Part shown: positions 33,900 to 44,933 of the stretch, piece after piece
Position numbering within the stretch: position 1 is the first letter of the stretch
Layout of the letters: the number at the start of each line of letters is the position of its first letter
From: Phoronis australis
Taxonomy: Eukaryota; Phoronida; Phoronidae
DNA length: 64,000 nt
Reading direction: 5' to 3'
NCBI GenBank assembly: GCA_002633005.1
Contig: NMRA01000393.1
Location: 234,034 to 298,033 of the forward strand
Notes under the pieces: generated by a model
Databases searched by the model: none
What the model was told of the DNA's origin: nothing
Seen by the model: only the letters and a program-made list of their open reading frames with translations
Made by a program: the position numbers and the translations under genes

Positions 33900-36704
33900 A
33901 ATGAATTTCTTGACTCAGGAGTTTTGGCACACTCTATGTCAGTCACTCTAGGGGAAGGGCAGGGCTTCCAGCCAGTGTGTTTTCCTGTTGCATATTTCAA
34001 GGTTTCTCGTCCGGAAAATGTACAGTGTAATGTTACCATTCATTAATTTCTTGTATTTAAGCATTAGAGCAGTTGAAATTTTCAATAAAATTTGAATAAC
34101 GTAAATAATTAGCTTCAACATTTTCCATTTACCATCCACTCAGTAATTATGCTATTCGGAGCTCATTGCACTACAGTGCGCTTCAACTTGCGTTGATTTT
34201 TTCGTTTTGTTCTTTGGAATCGTGTACCTCTATGAAAAACAACAGCAACAATGCCATAACAGAAATTTATAATTTTAACTACTACGTGTTTGATAAGCTG
34301 AAGGCCACCATGGGAAGCAGTGTGAACTGATGGGGCTACCCTCATTGTAAATATTACATTAATAATTAATAAGTGAACGTTAGTGAGACCATGTAGATCT
34401 TTACACACAGCATAAATTAGAGAGCATGTTGTACATGCAGCCTTAAGTTTGACAGAACGACTTGCTAGATTCACATTACTATAAAAACGGCCTGGACTAA
34501 GACCTTCAACATTTGAATTTTCTCCACAAGGAAGGTAGACTGAATGATTACTACCATTTAATTGCAAGAAACGTTGGCACCTTTTTTGTTTTGCATCTTC
34601 TTTCTGATATCAGCACTGCAATTACTCACATTCCAAATTGAACAGGTAAGGCACCTGGAACTAAAGGTACTTCTGAACCACAATGTCTGCAGCAATGGCA
34701 CTGTTAGACATGATGCTGATGTTATTTCTATTTAAGTCATGGAACTGGAAATATGAGATTTGAATAGTATGGAAAACCACAAAAATAAACAACCATTGCA
34801 GTAATACGATGGAGTGAGTACACCGTCAACATCGTCAAGTGTGTCAAAAAGTGGGGCATTCTGATCCTGAAGCAGGATGTAAGATGCAACTTTTAAGAGC
34901 AGGATGGCCCACCAATAACGAGGCAGAACCGAAAGCTCTGTGCTTCACTGCCAAGCAGATCAGTTTTCATCTAAATTTTTGGCAGACGGATGTTGGCTAT
35001 CAAGAAAATATTTTCGTAATCAGAAAATGATCATAGCAGTGTTCTCCACACTCTGTTTTGACTCAATTGGGGAATGCGCCGCGCCAAGTTAAAGTTGGCT
35101 GGCTAGGCACTTTTGACCTCAGAATCAAAGTTGAGTGTGATCTTGCCAACATCAACCATACTTCCAAATGCTAAGAGGCAGTTAACAATAAAAATATGAC
35201 CCAATTTTAGTAATAATAGAGTGCAAATTATTGCTCAGAAAATCTGAAGAAATTCTTTTTCTAACATAATTTGATGTGTCAGATACCTGACTTTATTGAT
35301 TGACTAGCCAGCAATATTATTTTAACATTAAAATTTTGTACTTAAACCTCTAAATTAACAATTTGATAGGCTTAATTTAAAGGATTTTAATTTTGACTGA
35401 CATCTGGTGGCGAATTAGAAATTAGCAGCTTATTCAACTGGACAACAGGTGTCACTAAAAATTAGGACACACCAGAATACATGTTAGTAGTATTTACTAA
35501 GTATAACTGATACTAGAATTGACATTTTTATTATTAAGCGAACTTATAACCTTTTGCTTGCTTTTCTGAGTCTGTCATGAATGCTTTGGAGGACTTTTGG
35601 TGATACAATGGTGGGCAGTCAAGAAGTAGGTCACACCAGTTCAGTGTACATTTTTGAAACCTATATATATACACAGTGAACATGCTACTAATATCAGGAA
35701 GAGATAACCAGGAAGGGACAACTGTTTTAGCGCATTTTAACGTGATTTCAAACGTGATTTCAAAAGTAAATGTTCAAGTTATCTGGAAGCCAAGCATTAT
35801 TTTTGAAAGATTAACTCTTTAGCTATAAAATGACACCACTTTGGTCCTCAAAGACTGCATATTACTGGCACTGGGATGCTTTGAACGTGACATGTTTACC
35901 CTTCCAAAAGATGCTTCTTCCCAGGCATGTACTCGGGCATGAGCCTCTTTTTTGAACCAACAGATGTCANACATTTTTGAAACCTATATATATATACACA
36001 GTGAACATGCTGTCATTAGGGAAAGGACAGTGCTTACTACTAATATTGAATTTATGAAATTTGCCTGGAGTTTGGGATTCTTGTTGTGGAGAACACTGCA
36101 AAGCACACTGGGTGACAAAAAGCATCTGTCATTACTGCATGCGACAACAGTAGTTTTTAGCTTGTCTATTCAACAATGACGAAAATTGTTATCATTCGTA
36201 CTTAAGAAAGGATCAGAGTGCTAGAGAGAAAAATATGCGAAAATGATCAATAATTATTGGTGGTAGTGTTATGTTATGGTGTTTGTAATCGGATGTATAT
36301 TCAAGAGAGTATATAGACAATTCATGCTGTGAATAATTTACTTACATTTCATACGAACTTATATTTCTACAGGTACGTGGGAATTTTCACCACTGCTTGT
36401 TCATTGTGACCTTCTGAGCGACTTCACGTGGATCAAAGAGAGGGCTGAGCACCAGTCATCAAACGCAGTGCTGATGCATTGTACAGTGCAAGCAAGACCC
36501 AATTAAGTGTAATTACCCGACCACATACTGTGGTAAACATCTCCACCGGTACATAATGGCGAATTTTCAAAATGCATAAACCACTAATATTCATTAAAAA
36601 TAAACATTACGATGGTATTCAACTGGAAAAAATAACATAGTATGGTTTTCCATTTTTAAATATCGAATTATTAAGCTAAAAACTACAAACATCGGTTAGG
36701 CATT
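33900..36704. other. Mostly unannotated stretch
   Basis: A phrase of about 40 bases (acatttttgaaacctatata followed by tacacagtgaacatgct) occurs at 35648 and again at 35971, right after a single N at 35970. A 134-codon minus frame at 34163-34567 has a basic C-terminus but no family resemblance, and it is not called as a gene. Confidence 0.35.
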
Positions 36705-38398
36705 GAAGATAACGACAATGCGTGTTGATATACTTGGAGGATTTACGAACACTGCTAATAATTAACAATACCACATGGTTTATTCTTTTAGTATACAACT
36801 ACCGTAAACATTCGGGTTAACGCCCTCAGGGCGGTTAAATTGACAAACCCAAAAAATTGGGGGTGGGCGGTTAACCAGACATGGGCGCTTAAACGAGAAA
36901 TTTCAAGAAATCCAGGGTGGGCGGTTCACCAAACAAGGGCGCTTATTACGACAGACAACCCCCCTGGGCGGTTAATCTTACCTCATGATCTAAGTCCCTA
37001 CACGACACACGTACTCGAAACGCGTGGCACTTTTCAAATACCTTTATCGTCACGTCGCCAAATGACGGTAAAAATTTCATAACAGCGGATGATCCCAACA
37101 AAGGTTGTTGCCTTCACAATAGTCATTCACGATTAAATGTAAAAAATTGCTGAGTAATAGACCCATGTCATCCTGCGGTCTTGTTAGTTTGTTAGAACTG
37201 TAGTGCGCAGATGACCAGTGACCACGCAGCGCTCCACTTGGATTGCAAGCGGTGACACTGCAAAAGTGCACGCGTGCAAGCTTCACGTGTTGCAGAGGTC
37301 ACAGCTGACATCAAGGTTGCAGTCCTGGGCTAGCTTTCAAGTTTGAGTCAGACGCAGTTTTAAAATTAAATATAATAAAGTTTGAAAACTAATCCAGGTG
37401 CTTTTTTGTGTTTGAGATGTTTATAGTCGACACTCCATGACTTTCACTTCCCGTTGTGCGAAATATGCTCGGCAAAGAAGTAAGACAAGAATCAGGGGGG
37501 GGGAGAAAAGTTCGAACCACGGCATAAATATGTGATAAACGTCACAAAACATCGATGTTTCAATTCATTCTTAAACGACCAACTTTGTGGTGGAAAATAC
37601 AATTTATTTTACATGCAAGATGTCCAGATTATATCCTATAATTTCACCTACACTATCGCACTGCGTCACTGGTCGATCCCACTGTTTGCGCGCAATGTCC
37701 CGGCAGGCAACCTTGACTTGGAAAGGCTGTCAAGTAATACAACGGCTTCTTTCAATATGCGTCTCGTTTTTAATGGCCAAAGATTAGTGGTGGGATTCAA
37801 CATGCACGTAGGGCCTATGTATGAGTAACCTGTCAATCACGTGTTGGTGTCAAGGTAACATGCACTCAGTGTGGGAACTTATGCGCGTGCACCACTACTA
37901 AGTTACACATCAAAAGAGAACAGCGACAGTCCTAAGTAAAAGGAACCGGCGTGACACTGTACTTTTAAGCTCTTGTTAGGAAAGACCCAGTGCTTTACGA
38001 TATTCCTCCATTCCAATGTCCCCCAAAACTGCGATGTCAAGTCTAGTTCCTACTTCGATATTTTCCAGCTCAATGTTCCCTAGGCCCGAGTGTGTCATGC
38101 CCGTAGCTAGCTGCGTGCACCTCCTACCAACTATCGCCAATTTTCAGTCAGTCTGCGTCGTAGACATTTCAGGCTCGAATGGTAAGAATTTTGTTCAGGC
38201 AGAAACTGGTCAATGTAGAAACAAAATTATTCTGGATGGCTAAAAAGGGAATATGGAAGCGATAATTCACACAGTCAGGCGGGGGTTGACGTAAGAAATC
38301 GTAATTACAGCGAGCAACATTAGTTAAATCTGCTAACGCCAGATTGACTGAGATGCAATAAGCGAAAAACAAAATTTGACTAGAAGTTTTTTATTACT

Positions 38399-38632
38399 TT
38401 AAGATGATACACCAACATACAGTAATGTATTGCCAACCTTTGAACTCAGAAATCGAGAGGCAGCAAATCGGTAACCCAGTGAGGCACACTGTCCCTTTGG
38501 TCGCCACACATCCTCGATAACTTGGCAATAACATTCATCAAAACAGGGAGAATTTGACATCTTGCCGTGAGTTATGGGAATTAATTCTTCAAAATACAAG
38601 AACTTCCCACCAACAGAGAATTTGGAGGGTTG
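38399..38632 (-). CDS. Unrecognised reading frame inside the DNA transposon
   Basis: The minus-strand frame is open from about 38632 to a TAA at 38399-38401. It encodes about 77 residues including FSVGGKFLYFEELIP, SPCFDECYCQVIEDVW and AASRFLSSKVGNTLLYVG. An AATAAA (minus; 38390-38395) follows the stop within ten bases, and a pyrimidine-rich tract with AG lies upstream near 38660 (minus sense). These suggest a last exon of a gene carried by the element. The protein family was not recognised, and no DDE catalytic motif can be assigned. It could still be a chance frame. The listed start is the frame limit, not a start codon. Confidence 0.3.
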   Translation of the reverse strand, partial: QPSKFSVGGKFLYFEELIPITHGKMSNSPCFDECYCQVIEDVWRPKGQCASLGYRFAASRFLSSKVGNTLLYVGVSS

Positions 38633-38682
38633 GCAAAACCATTGTCACATTTCTCTGGCCCAATTATTTTGAAAAAAAAATT

Positions 38683-39030
38683 TTATCTAGCGCACTGCAG
38701 ACGGAAACTCAGCGCAGCAGACAGCTTCGCTGAAAGCGGAGGTATTGATGCCGGCGGGGTTCTAAATATACTTTGCAAACATGGGAAGAAGATAAAATGA
38801 CAAAAACGTTCAAGTATTATATTTTGATGTAAGTCCATGACCCAGGACAATAATTTGTTACTTGTATAATGTAATTGACATTGCCAAACCGCCGCCCCCG
38901 GAGGCCCACCATCGTTGCGCTCGTTGTGATCATCATCTGTATCTAAGTCGGGAATCTCCCGTTTCCTAGCACTGGGCGCTAAATCTTCAATCTTAAAAAG
39001 TCGGGGATGGGCGCTTAATTGGAAATCCAC
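38683..39030 (-). CDS. Unrecognised 115-codon frame near the transposon right end
   Basis: The frame starts with ATG in the right subterminal region and encodes an acidic patch (DLDTDDDHNERNDGG) at residues 28-42, followed by ordinary residues and a hydrophobic, less plausible C-terminal part. It lies just upstream, in minus sense, of the 38399-38632 frame, so the acidic part might be a first exon. Nothing in it matches a transposase I know. Low confidence. Confidence 0.2.
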   Translation of the reverse strand: MDFQLSAHPRLFKIEDLAPSARKREIPDLDTDDDHNERNDGGPPGAAVWQCQLHYTSNKLLSWVMDLHQNIILERFCHFIFFPCLQSIFRTPPASIPPLSAKLSAALSFRLQCAR

Positions 39031-39104
39031 CTAAAGTACGGGGTGGGCAGTTTACTAAGCATGGGGTTAACCCGAATGTTTACGGTAAACTATATTACGA
39101 CAAA

Positions 39105-39869
39105 TGAAAACAACAAACGGTGACCAAATTAGATGTCAATAGCTTTTAAGACAGCGCTTATCACCCAGTAGTGTTGAACTACTTTATTCGAGGAGGAGCA
39201 CCTAACCGGAAAACTGTGATATTCGGTAATCAGTTGTCGATGAAGCACGTGTCATGAAGATTAACTATGGCTAGCGTCAGTTAATGAGAAAATCCAAGCA
39301 GTAGATGAGGTGGATCAATCAGACTTCTAAGTTTCACTGACGAACAAAATCTGCCACTGATTTGGCACTTAAAGTTTAAACATAAAATCAAAAGATAGCA
39401 ACCTGGCGGGAACCAAAACATAAATTTAAATCCTACGATGGTTTGGGAAATAGCCCATGACAAGGTGAACCAAAGATACCACTCTCNTGAAAACAACAAA
39501 CGGTGACCAAATTCGATGTCAATAGCTTTTAAGACAGCGCTTATCACCCAGTAGTGTTGAACTACTTTATTCGAGGAGGAGCACCTAACCGGAAAACTGT
39601 GATATTTGGTAATCAGTTGTCGATGAAGCACGTGTCATGAAGATTAACTATGGCTAGCGTCAGTTAATGAGAAAATCCAAGCAGTAGATGAGGTGGATCA
39701 ATCAGACTTCTAAGTTTCACTGACGAACAAAATCTGCCACTGATTTGGCACTTAAAGTTTAAACATAAAATCAAAAGATAGCAACCTGGCGGGAACCAAA
39801 ACATAAATTTAAATCCTACGATGGTTTGGGAAATAGCCCATGACAAGGTGAACCAAAGATACCACTCTC
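39105..39869 (+). repeat. 382-bp near-perfect tandem duplicate joined by one N
   Basis: 39105-39486 and 39488-39869 are the same apart from about two substitutions, with the N at 39487 exactly at the junction. The second copy continues into unique R1 sequence. This looks like an unmerged contig overlap or haplotype. Confidence 0.9.
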
Positions 39870-40110
39870 AGTTATTTTATCTAAAATGTCATCAAAGCCT
39901 TTAACTTTCCACAGGCTGCGCATGTAACTGTCCAATTATTTCACTGTAACAACCACCATTGTCCAGAGAGTGCTAGCCATTACCTTTCTGCTTCATGAGC
40001 AGAACACAAAGGGCATGCTGAATAAGCATTATCAAAGCTGTCTCAGGGCACATGGAATCTCAAGGGTGGCCAGTGTAAGCCAGAAAATTTCCACCTTACC
40101 CTTGAACACC

Positions 40111-40369
40111 TGCAGTCTGAGGGGAGAGATGCCTCTGCCTGACAGAGGCCATACGTGATTTTTCTTGGAATTGCACTACCCTCAGTAGTAGGGATGTCAG
40201 ATTGTGAACCCAGGAATCCAATCAATGACCTCCTTTGCTCAAATCTATGTGACCACCCCACCATTTGCGGAAAAAAATTAATTTACCATCTGTTAACCAC
40301 ATAAACACTATAAATAGCAATTGGCTTGACTGACAAGTTAGGATTTTCAAAGGGCCTGTGAGTTAAAAG
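40111..40369. other. Unannotated stretch
   Basis: Nothing recognised. Confidence 0.35.
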
Positions 40370-40505
40370 TGATTCTATCCTTGAGGGGAATTTTTAAATC
40401 ACTGGGTATGATAGGATTTTTGCGTCATTTTCAAATATTTTTCAGAAGGGAATTCGGCCGATATTCAGCCCCAGAATGAAGGCATCAAGGGTTCTGTTCC
40501 TGTAT
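40370..40505 (+). repeat. Dispersed repeat R3, fragment
   Basis: Shares ccttgaggggaattttt-aatcact, tttttcagaagggaat and ggccgatattcagccccag with 58785-59075 (+) and 53540-53880 (-). Confidence 0.65.
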
Positions 40506-40869
40506 CGCATCCTAAGCCTAATAACACTATGTTCATGCAATAAATTTTAACAATTGTCAAGTTAATCTAATATTTTATTCTGTATTCGAATGTGAGCTAG
40601 GGGCATCATTATTAAATCTTTTATTTTAACCAACAATGAGATGATAAGCAAAAATATGTGTTTGTCTTCTTAAAGAATTATTATTTTGAAGACCTAAGGT
40701 TACACTGCTTTGTCATCCAACCACAATTCACTGAAGAGTGGTGAAGTTTCTAAATGCTAATCAGGACCAAGTGGAAACAACACTCTGAAAATAACAGACC
40801 CACGTAATAAGTTCAGGAAACCGCACCTGTCGAGGCAATTATTTTAATTGGGTGTAATCTTTAGAAGAC

Positions 40870-41290
40870 TTTAGGTACAAACAGGAATATAATTACACTA
40901 ATTCATCTACTTAAAAGGAAACTAAACCCTGTTTTAATGATTTCAACAAATCTTTGTTCCATCACCTGCTAATGCATTATTGACGTCAACCTTCTAAGTT
41001 AAAGGCAGGAATCAACTAAATACTCATGCTTCCTGTGCCATAGATTGGATGTTATGGTCCTTGGTGTGTCAGTCCTTTCTCACAGTTGCCGTGTAATTCG
41101 CTAAATGGGTAGGTCACACTTGCCCCTAAAGCAGACTTCAAAAGAAGTTCAAATTTTCCACCAACTTCTGAGGGCTGTCAAGGGTTACACAGCATATTCT
41201 GTTTCAAGGAACTGGATGCGAAAGTCGTTTTTCAAATCTTAAGGCCAAAACCGGGTTTGGTATCCTTTTTAAGCCATACAAAGAACCGGA
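40870..41290 (+). repeat. Dispersed repeat R2, copy 1
   Basis: Colinear with 51990-52345. Shared blocks: aaccctgtttt-atgatttcaac, cctgctaat, cgtcaacctt, agattgga-gttatggtcct, cacagttgcc, aagtcgttttt and ccgggtttggta. Confidence 0.8.
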
Positions 41291-43569
41291 ACAAAGAGGT
41301 GCGGTGATTTGCACCTTCTGCAACTTGGTCCAGATATGTAATTTATGATTTACTCAGGCATCAAAAATAATCAAAATAGCTTTGAAAGTTACATTGTAAT
41401 GTGGGCCATTGCAATAAAATAATGTACCCATCCAGGTTACAACCAAAAGCTTTTAAAATCAGATTGTGCAGCAGAGCACATTTTCATTTGTACTTGTATA
41501 ATAAAAGGAACACCTACACTTTATAAATGCCAAGGGTGAATTGTTGTGAAGTTGACACTGTGATTCTCAGTTGGACATATTTTGTTTGTGATAACTAGAA
41601 GTGGGAATAACTGCACAAGTTTCCGATGACAGCATTCAACAATTCAAGCATGTGAGTATCTTGTGACATTTCATTGACTTTTCATTGTGAAGACATTCAA
41701 ATTATTTCAATTCATAGTTTTGCCCCTAGGGAATAATATAGCAAATTCCAGTAACTGGGTTGTGTTTCTTTGTCAGATCAAGTTAACATGTCAACAGAAA
41801 ATAACAAAAACTTGTAAAATTTTTTTATTCTTTCGAATCTCAATTATCGCTCCATATGGCATTTGAGCAAGTTGGCGAAGGCAAATAAATGGTTATCAGG
41901 GACAAAATTTAAAGTCATTCGTCATTGAACAGCTGACTGGCAAATAATAGAACTTACACAAAAATGACCACCTGGCTATTGATCAAGCGCAACAGAGATT
42001 TCTATCATTCAGTAACTTTTCCAGACGGGAGGGGTGCTGAATGTGCCATAACATCTGGCTCTTTTGTTAACTGCCCAGCTCAGTCTTTTGTCCCGTATGA
42101 TAACAAGCAGGCCAAGTATCTCCCAGGCTTCAAAGGAAACCTATGGTGGTTGCACCCTATTACCGAACGCTTATGAACACAGCCAAACCCAGTGTGTTGG
42201 TAATGCGTTTGGACACTAGATTGTCTTAACTTCTGTTGTAGTTGGGTAATTTTGGCGATTAAAAAAACGGAAAATGATCAGCATTTGATGAGGAATTCAG
42301 AAATGCTATTTGTTTAAGCTCAAATATGTTATAACTTAACTTTCATTTTTATCAGCCCAGCCCAGTCAGGCAATACAATTTGATCAGAGATTAGAGCAAT
42401 TATCGAACAAAAGAGCGCAGGCCCTCCAACCATCAATGCCAGAATGGAGTTAATCAGTTGTGTAAGATATTGGCTACAGGGGTAAACTTCCAAACTTGTA
42501 GTTGGGCTATAGAATCGAACAAGTTGGGAGCAACGGGATGTCACCGTCATGATTGATCTCTTCCACGTTGCAACAGTTTTGCAGATGCAAGTAGTTGACA
42601 GAGAATAAGATGATGGGTTGCAACTGATGCTATATTTAACCTCACAAATGGGTGACTAGTGTCAGACTGCTCCACATCAGTTCTGCTTACCTTGCACCCA
42701 ATCATATTCTTCCGTGCCAGTTGATCCATGTCAACTTTTGCAGTGAAAATGTAACTTAGTCGTCAAGTTTAGAGGCACCCTATAATTAGTAATAAACATG
42801 CAAATATGCATGACATTTAATCTCTCACTACCACTATCTTGAATCCATTGCCCTACATCATCAACTCTATAGTTTACTGCAAGGCATATTAAAGAAAAGA
42901 AGACATAATTTACAACAAATCAATGACACATAACATTTTGATAATTGAAGGGATAATTTTAGGAGGCCACCAGTACATCAATGTCATATAAAAATTTTCA
43001 CTTTGGCAGACTTTTAACTCGGGCAATCAGTCATATTCACCTTGCACTGTAAACTCACCTTGAAACAATCAGACTCTTACAAAACGACAATGCAAAGCAA
43101 CTTATATCAAAATTAATATCAGTGACGAAAACAATAGTGTAAGATACCAGTGACGAAAACAACAGTGTAAGAGATGCGGGGTTTACAGTAAAAAGTCTCC
43201 TGAGTTTGGGAAGTCTTGAAAATTTGGGACACCGCTCCAGCAGAAATATTGAATTGTCATGATTCCAATAAAAGGAACATGCACAATGTTGACATTCATC
43301 GCCGTTTCTCAAATTATGGATACTGTGTTTTGTATCAACAAAGTCTGAAAACAAACTAACAGCAGTACAAAAATCATCAAAAATGGCTGAAGAAGCAACG
43401 TTGTCATGCCTCCTCATGTAAAATATGGGCAGCAAAAAGGTTCAAAACAGACAACACTGTTAAACAACAAGTTAATTTTCAGACAAGTTGTTAAATTTTG
43501 ACAAACGAGTTATTTAGGGAGCGAACAAGTTAGTTGGCCTGAACAGACAGGTTATTTTTCAAACCACAC
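41291..43569. other. Unannotated stretch
   Basis: The 70-codon plus frame at 41964-42176 and the 126-codon minus frame at 43055-43435 were inspected. Neither shows a recognisable domain or exon structure. No element ends were seen. Confidence 0.35.
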
Positions 43570-43665
43570 TAGCAGACAGTTTAGTCATAGAATGAACATG
43601 TTGGTAATGTCAAACAGACAGATTAGTCATGGAATGGACATGATGGTAATGCCAAACAGTAGTGG
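43570..43665 (+). repeat. Imperfect tandem pair, about 46 bp
   Basis: cagacag-ttagtcat-gaatg-acatg-tggtaatg-caaaca occurs twice (about 43570 and 43616). Confidence 0.75.
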
Positions 43666-44481
43666 AACAGACAGGACAGAGGGCGCTATCACAACTCAAG
43701 AAATAGCTGATGCCACGAAGTGATGTAATATGAGCCCCATCACAAACAATCCACAAAGTTCCTTTTGGTGGTTTGCACTCATGAACTTCCTTCATAGAAC
43801 TGTGTTCTTAAATTGTCATCGACCATTCCTTGAATAAACTATGTAATCATGATGCGTTAGCTTGTTGAAGTCAAGCTGCTGATTAAAAGCAAATAGTAGA
43901 ACTGTTTACGACCACATACGTAAATACACATTAAAAGCTTGGTTTGGCCATCCCGTCAATTAATTGTCAATTCATAATTTGAAATAAACTGTTAATATTA
44001 TGATACACAATCACGTCTGATCCAGTTTTTTACTTTGCGATTAAATATTGTACTGGGTTATCTTCTTTTTTGAAGAAATTTGAAGTTTGTGGGGCGCTGA
44101 CGTTGGGTGTGTTATTGCATAGTTATTGTATATTAAACTTTTTGTTTCAAATTTCGAAAACACCATATTAAAGTCACTTTCTTCAATCATGTTTGTCCGA
44201 AATGAAATACCCGCTAATCTCGTAATTATTTTGAGTTACCTTTACTGACTGTGTACAACCATTTTTCCCTTTGAGTCAATAATACTCTGCATCACATACA
44301 TGTACTAAGGATCAATGTTATCAAAACTGCAACAATCACATTCGTTACCTTAGTATCACACCCGCAAATCCATTACATGATTTTGTTTCCGCATCATATG
44401 AAATTATGATTATAGCGAGTCTTACATCACAGTTTTAAGCACCCAGTATGATTAATTGCCAACAGCTAACAACATTTCTCG
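43666..44481. other. Unannotated stretch
   Basis: Nothing recognised. Confidence 0.35.
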
Positions 44482-44646
44482 GAATGGACCTTATCTCTTT
44501 ATTACCATTTCCTGACCAAACCCCCTTCCACAGTAGGAATGGACCTTATCTCTCCATTACCATTTCCTGACCAAACCCCCTTCCACAGTAGGAATGGACC
44601 TTATCTCTCCATTACCATTTCCTGACCAAACCCCCTTCCACAGTAG
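44482..44646 (+). repeat. Minisatellite, 55 bp x 3
   Basis: Units gaatggaccttatctct start at 44482, 44537 and 44592. They are virtually identical. Confidence 0.95.
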
Positions 44647-44783
44647 GAAAATTAGGAATTTAGGAAGGGGCGCTGAAACTGAAAAGAAAAAAGGCTCAAA
44701 TCCCGAGTTGGGTAACTGAATGGAGAAATGCAGGACTATTTTTTCAAGTTGGGGGAATTTGAAGACTCCAACATGTGCCCACT

Positions 44784-44933
44784 GTGTTGTAAATGTGCTT
44801 CGGGTGAATCATATGAGCCTCTGTTAGCTACTCGCTAACGGGCAATTGCCCATTAGTTGAATGGTTAAGCACGCTCGCCAGTTTTATGGGGGTAGCTGGT
44901 TCGATTCCCAGGTCGGGTAATCTCAGCTATTAC
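44784..44933 (+). repeat. tRNA-like short interspersed repeat, copy 1
   Basis: The 150-bp unit starts gtgttgta-atgtgcttc and ends gggtaatctc-gctattac. It has an A-box-like TAGTTGAATGG (44854-44864) and a perfect B-box GGTTCGATTCC (44898-44908) at tRNA spacing, so an internal pol III promoter is likely. Unlike usual tRNA SINEs, about 65 bp precede the tRNA-like part and little follows it. A palindrome-rich segment (gttagctactcgctaac, gggcaattgccc) sits just before the A box. Two inverted-orientation copies are at 61396 and 62565. Confidence 0.75.

Larger units (their letters stand above)
36802..39085. mobile_element. 2284-bp DNA transposon with TA target duplication
   Basis: Perfect 20-bp inverted ends CCGTAAACATTCGGGTTAAC are flanked by TA on both sides (36800-36801 and 39086-39087). 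The empty site survives in R1 copy A near 3222 (gtatacaac-TA). Subterminal gggcggttaa/gggcgcttaa motifs occur at least five times in the left 170 bp and two or three times in the right 120 bp; they may be transposase-binding sites. TA duplication and inverted ends point to the Tc1/mariner-pogo group or another TA-specific superfamily. No DDE domain was recognised. Minus-strand reading frames are described separately. Confidence 0.82.
36705..40110 (+). repeat. Dispersed repeat R1, copy B (split by a DNA transposon and an N-joined duplication)
   Basis: Left part 36705-36801 matches 2977-3230 and right part 39088-40110 matches 3225-4100. Between them is the 2284-bp element. A further 383-bp piece is repeated around the N at 39487. 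The single units that correspond to the three arrays of copy A lie at about 36740, 40010-40030 and 40050-40110. Confidence 0.78.

Noticed and set aside
34163-34567. 134-codon minus-strand frame with basic C-terminus
   Set aside because: No recognisable domain, no splice or promoter support and unremarkable composition. A frame of this length is expected by chance in 64 kb.
43055-43435. 126-codon minus-strand frame
   Set aside because: No family resemblance. The underlying DNA contains a short duplicated phrase (agtgacgaaaacaa) that does not preserve a protein repeat.
44845-44915. Functional tRNA gene at the A/B boxes
   Set aside because: No acceptor stem or anticodon arm of normal form could be paired, and the same sequence recurs as a dispersed repeat.
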